Assembly: GCA_017990795.1 (NCBI GenBank) | Contig: JAGNNG010000001.1 | Coordinates: 2,771 to 33,907, forward strand | Direction of reading: 5' to 3' | DNA: 31,137 nucleotides | Source: Deltaproteobacteria bacterium | GTDB lineage: Bacteria; Myxococcota_A; Polyangia; Palsa-1104; JAEUJZ01 | Shown: piece by piece, positions 7,832 to 15,507 of the stretch | Layout of the letters: each line of letters opens with the position of its first letter | Position numbering within the stretch: position 1 is the stretch's first letter | The notes under the pieces: model-generated | Told to the model about the DNA's origin: nothing | Databases searched by the model: none | Seen by the model: the letters and a program-made list of their open reading frames with translations, nothing else | Position numbers and translations under genes: made by a program

Positions 7832-9054
7832 CGGGGCATGCAGACAATCTGTGGTGGACGCTACTGCTGCTGCTGGGCGCGAGCATTATCGGTCCGGTGC
7901 TGGCCGTTCGGCTGCGTGCCCCCTCGGCTGTGATGCTGATTTTGTTGGGCATCTTGCTTGGGCCGGCTGGCATCGGCGTTTTACAGGACAGCCCAACGGT
8001 CTCGTTCCTGTCTGAGTTTGGATTCTTGGTCCTGATGTTCATGGCCGGCATGGAGATCGACTTTGCCGCACTGCGCAGCGCTGGTCGCTCTGCGCTGCTG
8101 GTTCCACTACTAGTTGTCGTCGCTGTATTTGGCAGCGCGGTCGCGATGGGCAGGTTCTTCGCACTGGGCCGGATCGAAGTGTTGGCCCTCAGCGCAGTCA
8201 GCGTGGGCATGCCGCTGGCGATGCTAAAAGAGACCGCGCAAGATGCCACCCCCATCGGGCGTCACGTCATGCTAACGGCCTCACTGGGAGAGTTTGTCTG
8301 CATTTTGGTCATCACCGCGCTGGAACTGCTGGCAGGAGGAGGAGGAGTGCAGCACACCGCCCAGCGCATCGGGCAAGTTGTGCTGCTGCTGGGGGCATCG
8401 ACGCTGCTGATGCGCTGGGCACGTGCTCTGGTGTGGTGGCACCCCGAGCCGCTGCGCCGCCTGACCCATCACCACGACGTGGCCGAGCTGGGTGTCCGCG
8501 TCGGGCTGTGCATCATGCTGGCATTCGTCACGCTGTCCGCGCTGGCGGGCGTCGAGCCCATTCTTGGCGCTTTCATCGGCGGCGCGCTGGTCGGCTTTGT
8601 GTTGCGCCAAAAGCAGACGCTGGAAGGCAAGATCGCAGCCCTGGGAAATGGCCTCTTCATCCCGGTGTTTTTCATTGTGGTGGGCGTCCGCTTTGACGCC
8701 AGCGCACTCGATAGGTCGATGGTGCTGCGAGCGCTGCTCCTAGCCGCGCTGGCGGGAGTGGCCAAGCTTGCGCCCAGCCTGCTCTTGGCGCGCCGTGGCA
8801 CACCGCTGCGTGCTCGCTTGGCCGCGGGAACACTGCTGGCGGCACCGCTGACGTTAGTGGTGGCAGTTGCGGCGATCGGACGCCGACTGGAGCTGATCGA
8901 CTCGCGACAGCAGGCAGGCCTGGTGTTGGTGGCGATGCTCGTGTCGATTGTCTTCCCCGTGCTGTTCAAGCTGCTGGTGCGGGAAGTGCGCGACGAAGCA
9001 GCGACTAAGAGGGGGATTCAAAAGCCGTCTTCCGTTGAGAAACTCCACGGCTAG
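7828..9054 (+). CDS. CPA2-family K+(Na+)/H+ antiporter, Kef-type membrane subunit
   Basis: 408 residues from GTG 7828, which overlaps the upstream stop by four bases; the TTG at 7795 is a longer alternative. About 12 membrane helices. Family marks include the opening helix pair with RLRAPSAVMLILLGILLGP (compare the KefB/KefC pattern), LMFMAGMEIDF, and the later GAFIGGALVGFVLRQK and FIPVFFIVVGVRFD. Unlike E. coli KefC it has no fused C-terminal RCK domain; that function is supplied by the separate gene before it. The likely job is ligand-gated K+ efflux in exchange for H+ (or Na+/H+ exchange), giving cytoplasmic acidification or cation relief under stress. It ends 75 bases before a convergent gene; that gap shows nothing clear. 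Confidence 0.88.
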   Translation: MTGHADNLWWTLLLLLGASIIGPVLAVRLRAPSAVMLILLGILLGPAGIGVLQDSPTVSFLSEFGFLVLMFMAGMEIDFAALRSAGRSALLVPLLVVVAVFGSAVAMGRFFALGRIEVLALSAVSVGMPLAMLKETAQDATPIGRHVMLTASLGEFVCILVITALELLAGGGGVQHTAQRIGQVVLLLGASTLLMRWARALVWWHPEPLRRLTHHHDVAELGVRVGLCIMLAFVTLSALAGVEPILGAFIGGALVGFVLRQKQTLEGKIAALGNGLFIPVFFIVVGVRFDASALDRSMVLRALLLAALAGVAKLAPSLLLARRGTPLRARLAAGTLLAAPLTLVVAVAAIGRRLELIDSRQQAGLVLVAMLVSIVFPVLFKLLVREVRDEAATKRGIQKPSSVEKLHG

Positions 9055-9129
9055 GGTCGCCCACAGAGTTTGTTCCAGAGGTGCTCTGCTCTAAACAAGC
9101 TCCTGGGAAAATGGGTCCGGGCTGTGACG

Positions 9130-9582
9130 CTAACTATCGATGATTTCGACCTGGTCCGTATCGCTTGCATCTTGGGTGATTGCCAACAGTCGTGTGATCA
9201 CCGGTTCAAATATGCTGCCAAGACTGGACATATCGGAGGGAACCCAAGGAAGCCGCAAGCGCGGTCCAATCAGTTCCGTTGATGAGCAAGGCGATGGCTC
9301 GCTGAGCAGGTTAAACAGGACCGTCTTGGTACGAAGGCTGAGGGCAAGCTGAGTGCCAGGTAGGTCGCACAGTGGCTTGGCTTGCTGCAGTTCACTGGCC
9401 AAGCCGCTGGCAGAGACGGTCACAGAGCGTCCTCCCAGCGCCTCGCCCACGCGATGCAGCTCGGTGAACACAGCGCCCTGCTGTTTTCCCTTCAAGTGAT
9501 GCTCGATGTTGTCGTAAAGCAGCGCGTACTGGATCCAGGGCAGTTCGCAGGATCCCGCAGGACCGATGAACGTAAGACTCAT
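9130..9582 (-). CDS. Small unrecognised protein, last gene of the efflux operon
   Basis: 150 residues from the ATG at 9582. An ATG two codons earlier (9588) is too close to the ribosome site GGAGG (minus strand, 9595-9591); the chosen ATG has the normal 8-base gap. No signal peptide or membrane segment. The sequence alternates short strands and helices (SLTFIGPAGSCELPWIQYALLYDNIEHHL, SVTVSASGLASEL, QLALSLRTKTVLFNLLSE, SIFEPVITRLLAI), so a small soluble cytoplasmic protein is likely. It begins about 37 bases after the MFS stop on the same strand and so probably belongs to the MFP-RND-MFS operon. I do not recognise the family. Confidence 0.55.
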   Translation of the reverse strand: MSLTFIGPAGSCELPWIQYALLYDNIEHHLKGKQQGAVFTELHRVGEALGGRSVTVSASGLASELQQAKPLCDLPGTQLALSLRTKTVLFNLLSEPSPCSSTELIGPRLRLPWVPSDMSSLGSIFEPVITRLLAITQDASDTDQVEIIDS

Positions 9583-9619
9583 GTGCATTCCCTCCGAGGG
9601 GTCACAAGTTGGGTGCAGG

Positions 9620-11089
9620 TCAAGGTGGGCCAGCGCGGTCAGGAAGGGGACCGGGCTCCGCCAGCGCCTCTAGTGAGCGACCTTCAGCGGCAACGCCCAG
9701 GAAGGCAGCAACAACCGCCGCCGCAATCATCAGCAAGCCGCCAATCAGATATCCGATGAGCACCTGGGTTTTACTGCCGGTTTGAATCATGGCGCCAAAC
9801 AGACCTGGAGCGACCAGGCCCCCAGCCGCTGTGCCCACGGCATAGAACAATGCAATGGCCATGCCGCGCAGCTCGACGGGAAATAGCTCGCTCACCGTCA
9901 AATAGGCAGAGCTAGCAGCGGCTGAGGCGATAAAAAAGACGACCGACCACAGCACTGTCTGGGTCACGGCGGTCAGCCAACCTTGTGCGAAACACCAGCC
10001 CGTCAGCATCAACAGCAGGCCTGCCGTGCCATAGGTCACCGTGATCATCACGCGCCGACCAATCGAATCGAACAGCCCTCCCAGTAGGAGTGGGCCCAGC
10101 AGATTCCCAGCGGCAAAGGGCAGCAGATACAGCCCAACTGAGTCGGCAGGCACACTGTAAAATCGCGCCAGCACCAGCGCATAGGTAAAGAAGATAGCGT
10201 TATAGGCAAACGCCTGCGCAATCATCAGTGACAGACCCAGGACCGAGCGCCGAAGATGGCAGACGAGCAGCGTGTGTCCGATGGCGGCAAAGCCAACCGT
10301 CCCCTTCACCGTCATCGACACCGCAGGCCCAGCTGGTGGCAGCGTCGCTCCGGTGCTGCGTTCGACATCCGCTTCGATAGCCGCAACGATGGCTTCCGCT
10401 TCCTGCACATGGCCATGCAGCAGCAGCCAGCGCGGACTTTCGGGCACATGGCGCCGTACCAGCACGACGGCACCACCCAGCAGCGCCCCCAGACCAAAGA
10501 CCAAGCGCCAGCCGATCGCGTGGGGTAGGTAGCGCGGGTCGAGCAAGATCAACGTCGCGCTGGCACCCAGGGCCGTGCCTAGCCAATAGGTGCTGTTGAT
10601 GGCCAGGTCGGCACGCCCACGCACGCGCGCAGGAAGCAGCTCGTCGATGGCGGAGTTGATGGCTGCATACTCGCCGCCAATACCCGCTCCGGTCAGCGCC
10701 CGACAGATCGCAAAAGAATAGAAGCCTACTGAGCACGCGGTCGCCATGGTGGCCAGCAGATACACCGCGAGCGTGATCAGAAACAGGCGCTTGCGACCCA
10801 GCTGGTCGGTCAGGCGGCCAAAGAACAGCGCACCCACGATTGCGCCAAACAGGTAGGCGCTCGCGGACAGACCGACCTCGGTTTCGGACAGATGCAGGGT
10901 ATCGGTTTCACCCAACACGCCAGCGACTGCGCCTACCACGGTGACCTCGAGCCCATCCAGGATCCAGGTCACGCCCAGCGCAATGACGACGCGCCAGTGC
11001 CAACCGGACCACGGCAGCCGGTCTAGCCGCGCCGGAATGTCAGTCTGGATTTGACTGCCGACCGCAAGCGCATCAGGCCGAGGCTTCAT
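9620..11089 (-). CDS. MFS permease, sugar-porter/metabolite:H+ symporter-like
   Basis: 489 residues from ATG 11089, which has a full ribosome site (AAGGAGGT, minus strand about 11103-11096); the TTG one codon earlier is not needed. Twelve membrane helices in two six-helix halves. MFS motif A is seen between helices 2 and 3 (GRLTDQLGRKR), with the related GLFDSIGRRVM in the second half, PESPRWLL after helix 6 and the SELFPVELRGMA run near helix 10; these are marks of the sugar-porter/aromatic-acid and metabolite symporter branches. The start overlaps the end of the RND pump gene by 17 bases. An MFS permease as the third gene of a metal-type RND operon is uncommon. It could import a chelator or organic ligand, or export a substrate into the periplasm for the RND pump; this is inference. 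Confidence 0.85.
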   Translation of the reverse strand: MKPRPDALAVGSQIQTDIPARLDRLPWSGWHWRVVIALGVTWILDGLEVTVVGAVAGVLGETDTLHLSETEVGLSASAYLFGAIVGALFFGRLTDQLGRKRLFLITLAVYLLATMATACSVGFYSFAICRALTGAGIGGEYAAINSAIDELLPARVRGRADLAINSTYWLGTALGASATLILLDPRYLPHAIGWRLVFGLGALLGGAVVLVRRHVPESPRWLLLHGHVQEAEAIVAAIEADVERSTGATLPPAGPAVSMTVKGTVGFAAIGHTLLVCHLRRSVLGLSLMIAQAFAYNAIFFTYALVLARFYSVPADSVGLYLLPFAAGNLLGPLLLGGLFDSIGRRVMITVTYGTAGLLLMLTGWCFAQGWLTAVTQTVLWSVVFFIASAAASSAYLTVSELFPVELRGMAIALFYAVGTAAGGLVAPGLFGAMIQTGSKTQVLIGYLIGGLLMIAAAVVAAFLGVAAEGRSLEALAEPGPLPDRAGPP

Positions 11090-14000
11090 CAAGCGACCTC
11101 CTTTCAGAAGCTGGCGCGTGCCGCATCACCCAGTGCAAGAGCAGCGGCAGAATGAGCAGCATCAGCACGGTAGAGGACACAATGCCGCCGATGACGACCG
11201 TGGCCAGTGGCCGCTGTACTTCTGCCCCAGCGCGCGTCGAGATGGCCATGGGAAGAAAGCCAATCGCTGCCACCAGCGCAGTCGTCACGACTGAACGCAG
11301 GCTGCTGCGAGCACTGCCAAGCAGCGCTTCGTTACCGCGTTCTCCATCGGCGAGCCGTCGGCGTAGTTCCGAGGTCATGACCACGCCATTTAGCACTGCT
11401 ACACCACACAGCGCGATGAAGCCCACCGCCGCAGGTATTGAAAATGGCAGTCCCCGCAGCTGAAGGGCGAGCACACCGCCGATGATGCCCAGGGGCACGC
11501 AGGCAAAGACGGCGCAAGCGTAGCGAGCGTCCCCAAACATCAGAAACAGCATCCCGAAGATGATGGCCAGCGCGATCGGCGCGACCAACATGAGGCGACT
11601 CTTGGCGCGACTGAAGTTTTCAAACTGCCCGCCCCACTCCAGGTGATAGCCGTGGGGAATCGCCACTTGCGCCTTTACGCGAGCACGGGCGTCTTGCACA
11701 TAGCTGACCAGATCACGTCCGCGGATGTTGGCTTCGACCAGCACGCGTCGCTCTAGTGCTTCCCGATTGATGACCGCAGGCCCCTCTGATTCGGTGACCT
11801 CCGCTACCTGCGCCAGCGGTACTAGCGCTCCGTCTTCCGTTCCGACCAGCAGCTCGCCAAAGGACTCGGGCGTCAGCTGGTTGGGCGACAGCAGCAACTT
11901 GATTGGGAAGCGTCGTGCTTGCTCAAAGACCTGGCCTGCCTGACGTCCGACGCGCGAAGCTTCGACGGTGTTTAGGATCTCATCTGCGGGAATGGCGTAT
12001 CTGGCCAACCGCTGTCGATCGACTTTGACGTTCAGTAGAGGTAGACCGAGCACGCGCTGGACGCGCAGATCACCAGTCCCAGGAACCCCACGCATCACAA
12101 GGCCGATGCGGTCAGCGATGCTCTTGCCCACTTGCAGATCGGGGCCGAACACTTTCACCACCACGTCGGCACGCGAGCCCGCCAGAAGCTGGTTCACGCG
12201 ATCTTCGATGGGCTGCGACACCGATACAAACGTCGCTGGCACTTCGGCTTCGATGGCCGCTTTGATCTTTTCACCCAAGCTGTCCAGGTCGTGGGCCGTG
12301 GTCCAGGTTCCTTTTTCGGCCAGCTTCACCATGACCTCGGCTTCATCCGGGCCCACCGGGTCAGTGGCTACTTCGGCGCGCCCGGTCCGAGTGACGATGG
12401 ACCGCACTTCAGGAAAGCGACCCAGCACGTCTTCCACCAGTCCGCCCAGCCGCTGCGCTTCGCTGATCGAGATCGACGGCAGGCGCTTGATGTCCAGCGA
12501 TAGCTCGCCCTCGTCCAAGCGCGGCACAAACTCTGCGCCCAGCGTGGTTGCAGATACCGCCGTCAGCGCGCACAGCCCAAGCGTCACGCCCGCGATCTGG
12601 CGAGGATGCGACAGCGCCCATTGCAGGCGCCTACTGTACATTGCCTGCAGCCGCGCCCAGATCCCCAGGTGCGCATGACCCGCCTGCGCATCGTGACCGT
12701 GCGACGCCGCTGCGGTCTGCACGGAGGCGGTTAAAACCGACGCCGCCAGCGCCGGAAACACAGTCAGAGAAAACAGCAGCGCACCGGCTAACGCCAGCGC
12801 CACGGTAATCGCCATGGGCTTAAACATGCGGCCTTCAACGCCCTCTAGCGCCATCAGCGGTAGGTAGACCAGCAGGATGATGGCCACGGCGAATGCAACG
12901 GCGCGTGCGTTGGCACCCATCGAGCGGGCGATAACAGACGGCACATCAGCACGCTGCATCGGGCCTGCGCTAGCCAGTGCGACCATCGCCCCCTCAAGCA
13001 TGACGATGGCCCCATCGACCAACAGCCCAAAGTCGATGGCGCCCAAGGACATCAAGTTGCCGATGACGCCCATGCGCACCATGCCAATGACCGCCACGCC
13101 CATCGCGAGCGGAATGCCCAGCGCCACGATAATGCTGCCGCGCAGGGTGCCCAGCGTTGCGAACAGCACCAAGATAACCAGCAGCGCCCCTTCCGTCAGG
13201 TTCACCAGCACGGTCTTGAGCATGCGATTAATGAACTCGGCGCGGTCGTAGTAGCTCACGATCTTTACGCCGGGTGGCAGGTCGCGCTGAATCTCGGTCA
13301 GCTTGGCCTTGACGTTCTCCACGACCTCGCGTGAGTTCTGCCCTATGAGCATCATCACGGTGCCAGCCACGATCTCGCCTTTACCGTGCTTTGTGACCAC
13401 GCCGAAGCGCAAGGCGGGGCCGAACTGCACTTTCGCCAGCTGCTTTAGCAGGACCGGAGTGCCGGTTTCATCCGTTGTGATGACAGTGCTAGCGATGTCG
13501 CGCAGATCGCGGTACTGCGCTTCGCCGCGAATCACGAGCGACTCGGCATTTTTTTCGATGTAGCCACCACCGATGTTGCCGTTGTTGCGACGCAGGACGT
13601 CGTAGATCTTGCCCAGCGTTAGCCGATAGGCCGCCAGCCGCTTGGGATTGACCACGACTTGATACTCCTTCGCTTCACCACCCATGGCGTTTACTTCGAT
13701 GACGCCGGGAACCGAGCGCAAGCGGCGCGCAACTTCCCAATCCAGCAGCGTGCGCAGCTCCATCGGCCCCTGCGCACCGTCGCTCGACTCCAAGTAGAAC
13801 TCATAGATCTCCCCAAGCCCGGTGGATGCCGGAGCGAGCTCGGGATGTCCGTACTGCGGATTGATGTCTGCCTCTGCCTGCTTCAGCCGCTCGTTGACAA
13901 GTTGACGACAGAACCAGACATCCATGTCGTCTTGAAAGATGATGGTTACAGCCGAAACGGCGGTGCGGCTGATGCTGCGAATCTCGCTGACGCCTGGCAG

Positions 14001-14225
14001 CCCATTCATCGCGGTCTCAATGGGATAGGTTAGGTACTGCTCGACCTCGGCTGGGGACAGGCCCGGTGCTGCGGTCAGCACCGACACCTGTACGTTCGTG
14101 ACGTCCGGTACCGCATCGACCGAGAGCCGACGCATAGCGAAGAGCGCCGTCAGCGCTAGCCCCGCAGCCAAGATCAAGACGACCCCGCGCCGATGCACGG
14201 AAAAGGCGACCAGTCGGTCCAGCAT
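11073..14225 (-). CDS. Heavy-metal-efflux RND pump, CzcA-like
   Basis: 1050 residues, the usual length of HME-RND inner-membrane pumps. N-terminal helix (about 12-30), then the porter domain starting VDAVPDVTNVQV, with a second copy of the pattern after residue 540. In helix 4 the signature DFGLLVDGAIVMLEG (398-412) contains the acidic residues D398 and D404 used in proton relay in CzcA-type pumps, so the divalent-cation (Zn/Co/Cd/Ni) branch is more likely than the Cu/Ag (CusA) branch. The final residue of the family signature, usually EN, is EG here. A histidine-rich stretch with four His (about 509-519, HGHDAQAGHAH) lies after helix 6 and may bind metal. Starts four bases after the MFP stop with GAGGTG as ribosome site. 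Works as a trimer with the MFP and TolC partners encoded next to it. Confidence 0.93.
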   Translation of the reverse strand: MLDRLVAFSVHRRGVVLILAAGLALTALFAMRRLSVDAVPDVTNVQVSVLTAAPGLSPAEVEQYLTYPIETAMNGLPGVSEIRSISRTAVSAVTIIFQDDMDVWFCRQLVNERLKQAEADINPQYGHPELAPASTGLGEIYEFYLESSDGAQGPMELRTLLDWEVARRLRSVPGVIEVNAMGGEAKEYQVVVNPKRLAAYRLTLGKIYDVLRRNNGNIGGGYIEKNAESLVIRGEAQYRDLRDIASTVITTDETGTPVLLKQLAKVQFGPALRFGVVTKHGKGEIVAGTVMMLIGQNSREVVENVKAKLTEIQRDLPPGVKIVSYYDRAEFINRMLKTVLVNLTEGALLVILVLFATLGTLRGSIIVALGIPLAMGVAVIGMVRMGVIGNLMSLGAIDFGLLVDGAIVMLEGAMVALASAGPMQRADVPSVIARSMGANARAVAFAVAIILLVYLPLMALEGVEGRMFKPMAITVALALAGALLFSLTVFPALAASVLTASVQTAAASHGHDAQAGHAHLGIWARLQAMYSRRLQWALSHPRQIAGVTLGLCALTAVSATTLGAEFVPRLDEGELSLDIKRLPSISISEAQRLGGLVEDVLGRFPEVRSIVTRTGRAEVATDPVGPDEAEVMVKLAEKGTWTTAHDLDSLGEKIKAAIEAEVPATFVSVSQPIEDRVNQLLAGSRADVVVKVFGPDLQVGKSIADRIGLVMRGVPGTGDLRVQRVLGLPLLNVKVDRQRLARYAIPADEILNTVEASRVGRQAGQVFEQARRFPIKLLLSPNQLTPESFGELLVGTEDGALVPLAQVAEVTESEGPAVINREALERRVLVEANIRGRDLVSYVQDARARVKAQVAIPHGYHLEWGGQFENFSRAKSRLMLVAPIALAIIFGMLFLMFGDARYACAVFACVPLGIIGGVLALQLRGLPFSIPAAVGFIALCGVAVLNGVVMTSELRRRLADGERGNEALLGSARSSLRSVVTTALVAAIGFLPMAISTRAGAEVQRPLATVVIGGIVSSTVLMLLILPLLLHWVMRHAPASERRSLDEASA

Positions 14226-14228
14226 GAT

Positions 14229-15401
14229 TCACCTCAGCAGCTCGCTTTTGAGTAGGAATCCCCCATCCACCACCACCAGCTCCCCTTCACTGACGCCACT
14301 TCTGACTTCGATCAGAGACCCACCCGAGGGCCCTAGCTCGACGGAGCGACGCTCGAAGCGGCCACTGCCGGTCTGGACAAAGAGCAGCGGCTTGCCTTCC
14401 ACTGTGACCACCGCCTTTCTTGGGACTGTCAGTACGGCCGTTTGCGCCACCGTCGCTTCGCCTTGCAGCGTTGCGGTCACGAACTGTCCTGGCCGCAGCA
14501 GTCCTTCACTGTTGTCGAACTCAACGCGGACTGGCGCGGTGCGCGTCTTTTCATCGATGACGCTACCAATCAGTGCTACCTGCGCCGGAAATGTGCGGCC
14601 CGGATACGCTTCCGTACGGATCTCGGCGCGCTGCGCGCTGTGCACATGAGGCAGGTCTTTTTCGAACAGATCCAGCAGAACCCAGAGTCGGCTCAGATCC
14701 GCGACCTGAAACGCATCGCTGGCGGACTGCACGGCTTGTCCCAGCGATACCTCGCGGCGGATAACGGTTCCATCAATGGGCGCCAACAGCGACACGCGAC
14801 CCGCACGAGCATCGCGGATCTGGCTGATGTCGCTCTGGCGCAAGCCCAGTGCACGCAGCCGTTGCATCGCCGCAGCTAGCTCGGCCTGCTGGGTAATTGC
14901 TGCGGCTTCAGCCAGCTCACGCTCGCGTTCCGAGCTGACCTTGCGCTCGGCCAGTTCACGCTCGCGGCGCAAGTTGGCCTCTGCCGCAAAGGAGGACGCG
15001 CGCGCAGTCAAATAGGCGGCTTGGGCCTGACCGACTTCTGCGCTCTCTAGCTCTGCCATGGTCTGACCCGCTTTGACCTTGTCTCCCACTCGCACCTGGA
15101 TCGAAACCAAACGGCCCGCGATTAGGGGGCCAACGGCAGCAAAGTGATCGGCGGCGAATCCAACCGAGCCGACGACTTCGACATCGCGCGCCAGGCGAGT
15201 GCGCACAACCGCGACCACTCTCACTGGACTGTGCTTCGTTGCTTCAGCGGGCAATGCCAGCGGTCCGATGCGGGCCGCTTCTACGCCTTCGCTGTGGTGC
15301 TCAGGGGATTGCTTCACACTCAGTCGGCCCAGCAGCAAAGCCGCAGCCCCAACGATGACGACAGGCAGTCCACGCCGAATCCTGTCCTTAAATGCTGCCA
15401 T
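14229..15401 (-). CDS. RND membrane-fusion (periplasmic adaptor) protein, CzcB-like
   Basis: 390 residues. One N-terminal membrane anchor (about 13-24, VVIVGAAALLLG), then the adaptor layout: lipoyl-like half (GPLIAGRLVSIQVRVGDKVKAGQTMAEL), a long alpha-hairpin rich in Ala/Glu/Arg (AQAAYLTARASSFAAEANLRRERELAER), the second lipoyl half (LLAPIDGTVIRREVSLGQAV), a beta-barrel with the family run GLLRPGQFVTATL, and a membrane-proximal domain ending SEGELVVVDGGFLLKSEL. It bridges the RND pump and TolC in the periplasm. The ATG 15401 has GAGGAGG five bases upstream. First gene of the minus-strand operon, read from a sigma54-like promoter that overlaps the one for the divergent TolC gene. The N-terminal HHSE could be a minor metal ligand, but there is no extended His-rich domain. 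Confidence 0.92.
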   Translation of the reverse strand: MAAFKDRIRRGLPVVIVGAAALLLGRLSVKQSPEHHSEGVEAARIGPLALPAEATKHSPVRVVAVVRTRLARDVEVVGSVGFAADHFAAVGPLIAGRLVSIQVRVGDKVKAGQTMAELESAEVGQAQAAYLTARASSFAAEANLRRERELAERKVSSERERELAEAAAITQQAELAAAMQRLRALGLRQSDISQIRDARAGRVSLLAPIDGTVIRREVSLGQAVQSASDAFQVADLSRLWVLLDLFEKDLPHVHSAQRAEIRTEAYPGRTFPAQVALIGSVIDEKTRTAPVRVEFDNSEGLLRPGQFVTATLQGEATVAQTAVLTVPRKAVVTVEGKPLLFVQTGSGRFERRSVELGPSGGSLIEVRSGVSEGELVVVDGGFLLKSELLR

Positions 15402-15457
15402 CGCTCCTCCTCGCTTTCGCTGTGGGCGAACTGCGTTGTGCAGGTCATCCAGGTGTC

Positions 15458-15473
15458 AGGTGCAGTCTTTGCA
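15458..15473 (+). promoter_or_regulatory. Sigma54-like promoter for the TolC gene
   Basis: AGGTGCAGTCTTTGCA: the GG and GC dinucleotides are ten bases apart as required and the -12 box TTGCA is perfect; the -24 box AGGTGC is weaker. Predicted start near 15484, about 24 bases before the ATG at 15508. Just to its left CAGGT occurs three times (15441, 15450, 15457). Overlaps the opposite promoter at 15470-15485. Confidence 0.5.
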
Positions 15474-15485
15474 AGTGCCTTGCCA
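15470..15485 (-). promoter_or_regulatory. Sigma54-like promoter for the MFP-RND-MFS operon
   Basis: Minus strand TGGCAAGGCACTTGCA matches TGGCAC-N5-TTGCA at every fixed position but one, the best overall match in the window. Predicted start near 15459, giving a leader of about 58 bases before the ATG at 15401. Its -12 box is the other half of the TTGCAA palindrome (15469-15474) used by the rightward promoter. Confidence 0.6.
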
Positions 15486-15507
15486 CAAAGAGAACGAAGG
15501 AGCGGAC

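Noticed and set aside
12877..13251. Plus-strand open frames inside the RND gene (also in MFP, MFS and GH15 genes).
   Set aside because: Low-complexity Ser/Thr/Arg/Pro-rich shadow translations opposite strongly conserved genes.
15199..15507. Long in-frame extension upstream of the TolC gene.
   Set aside because: It overlaps the MFP gene on the other strand and would hide the obvious signal peptide; ATG 15508 has a good ribosome site.
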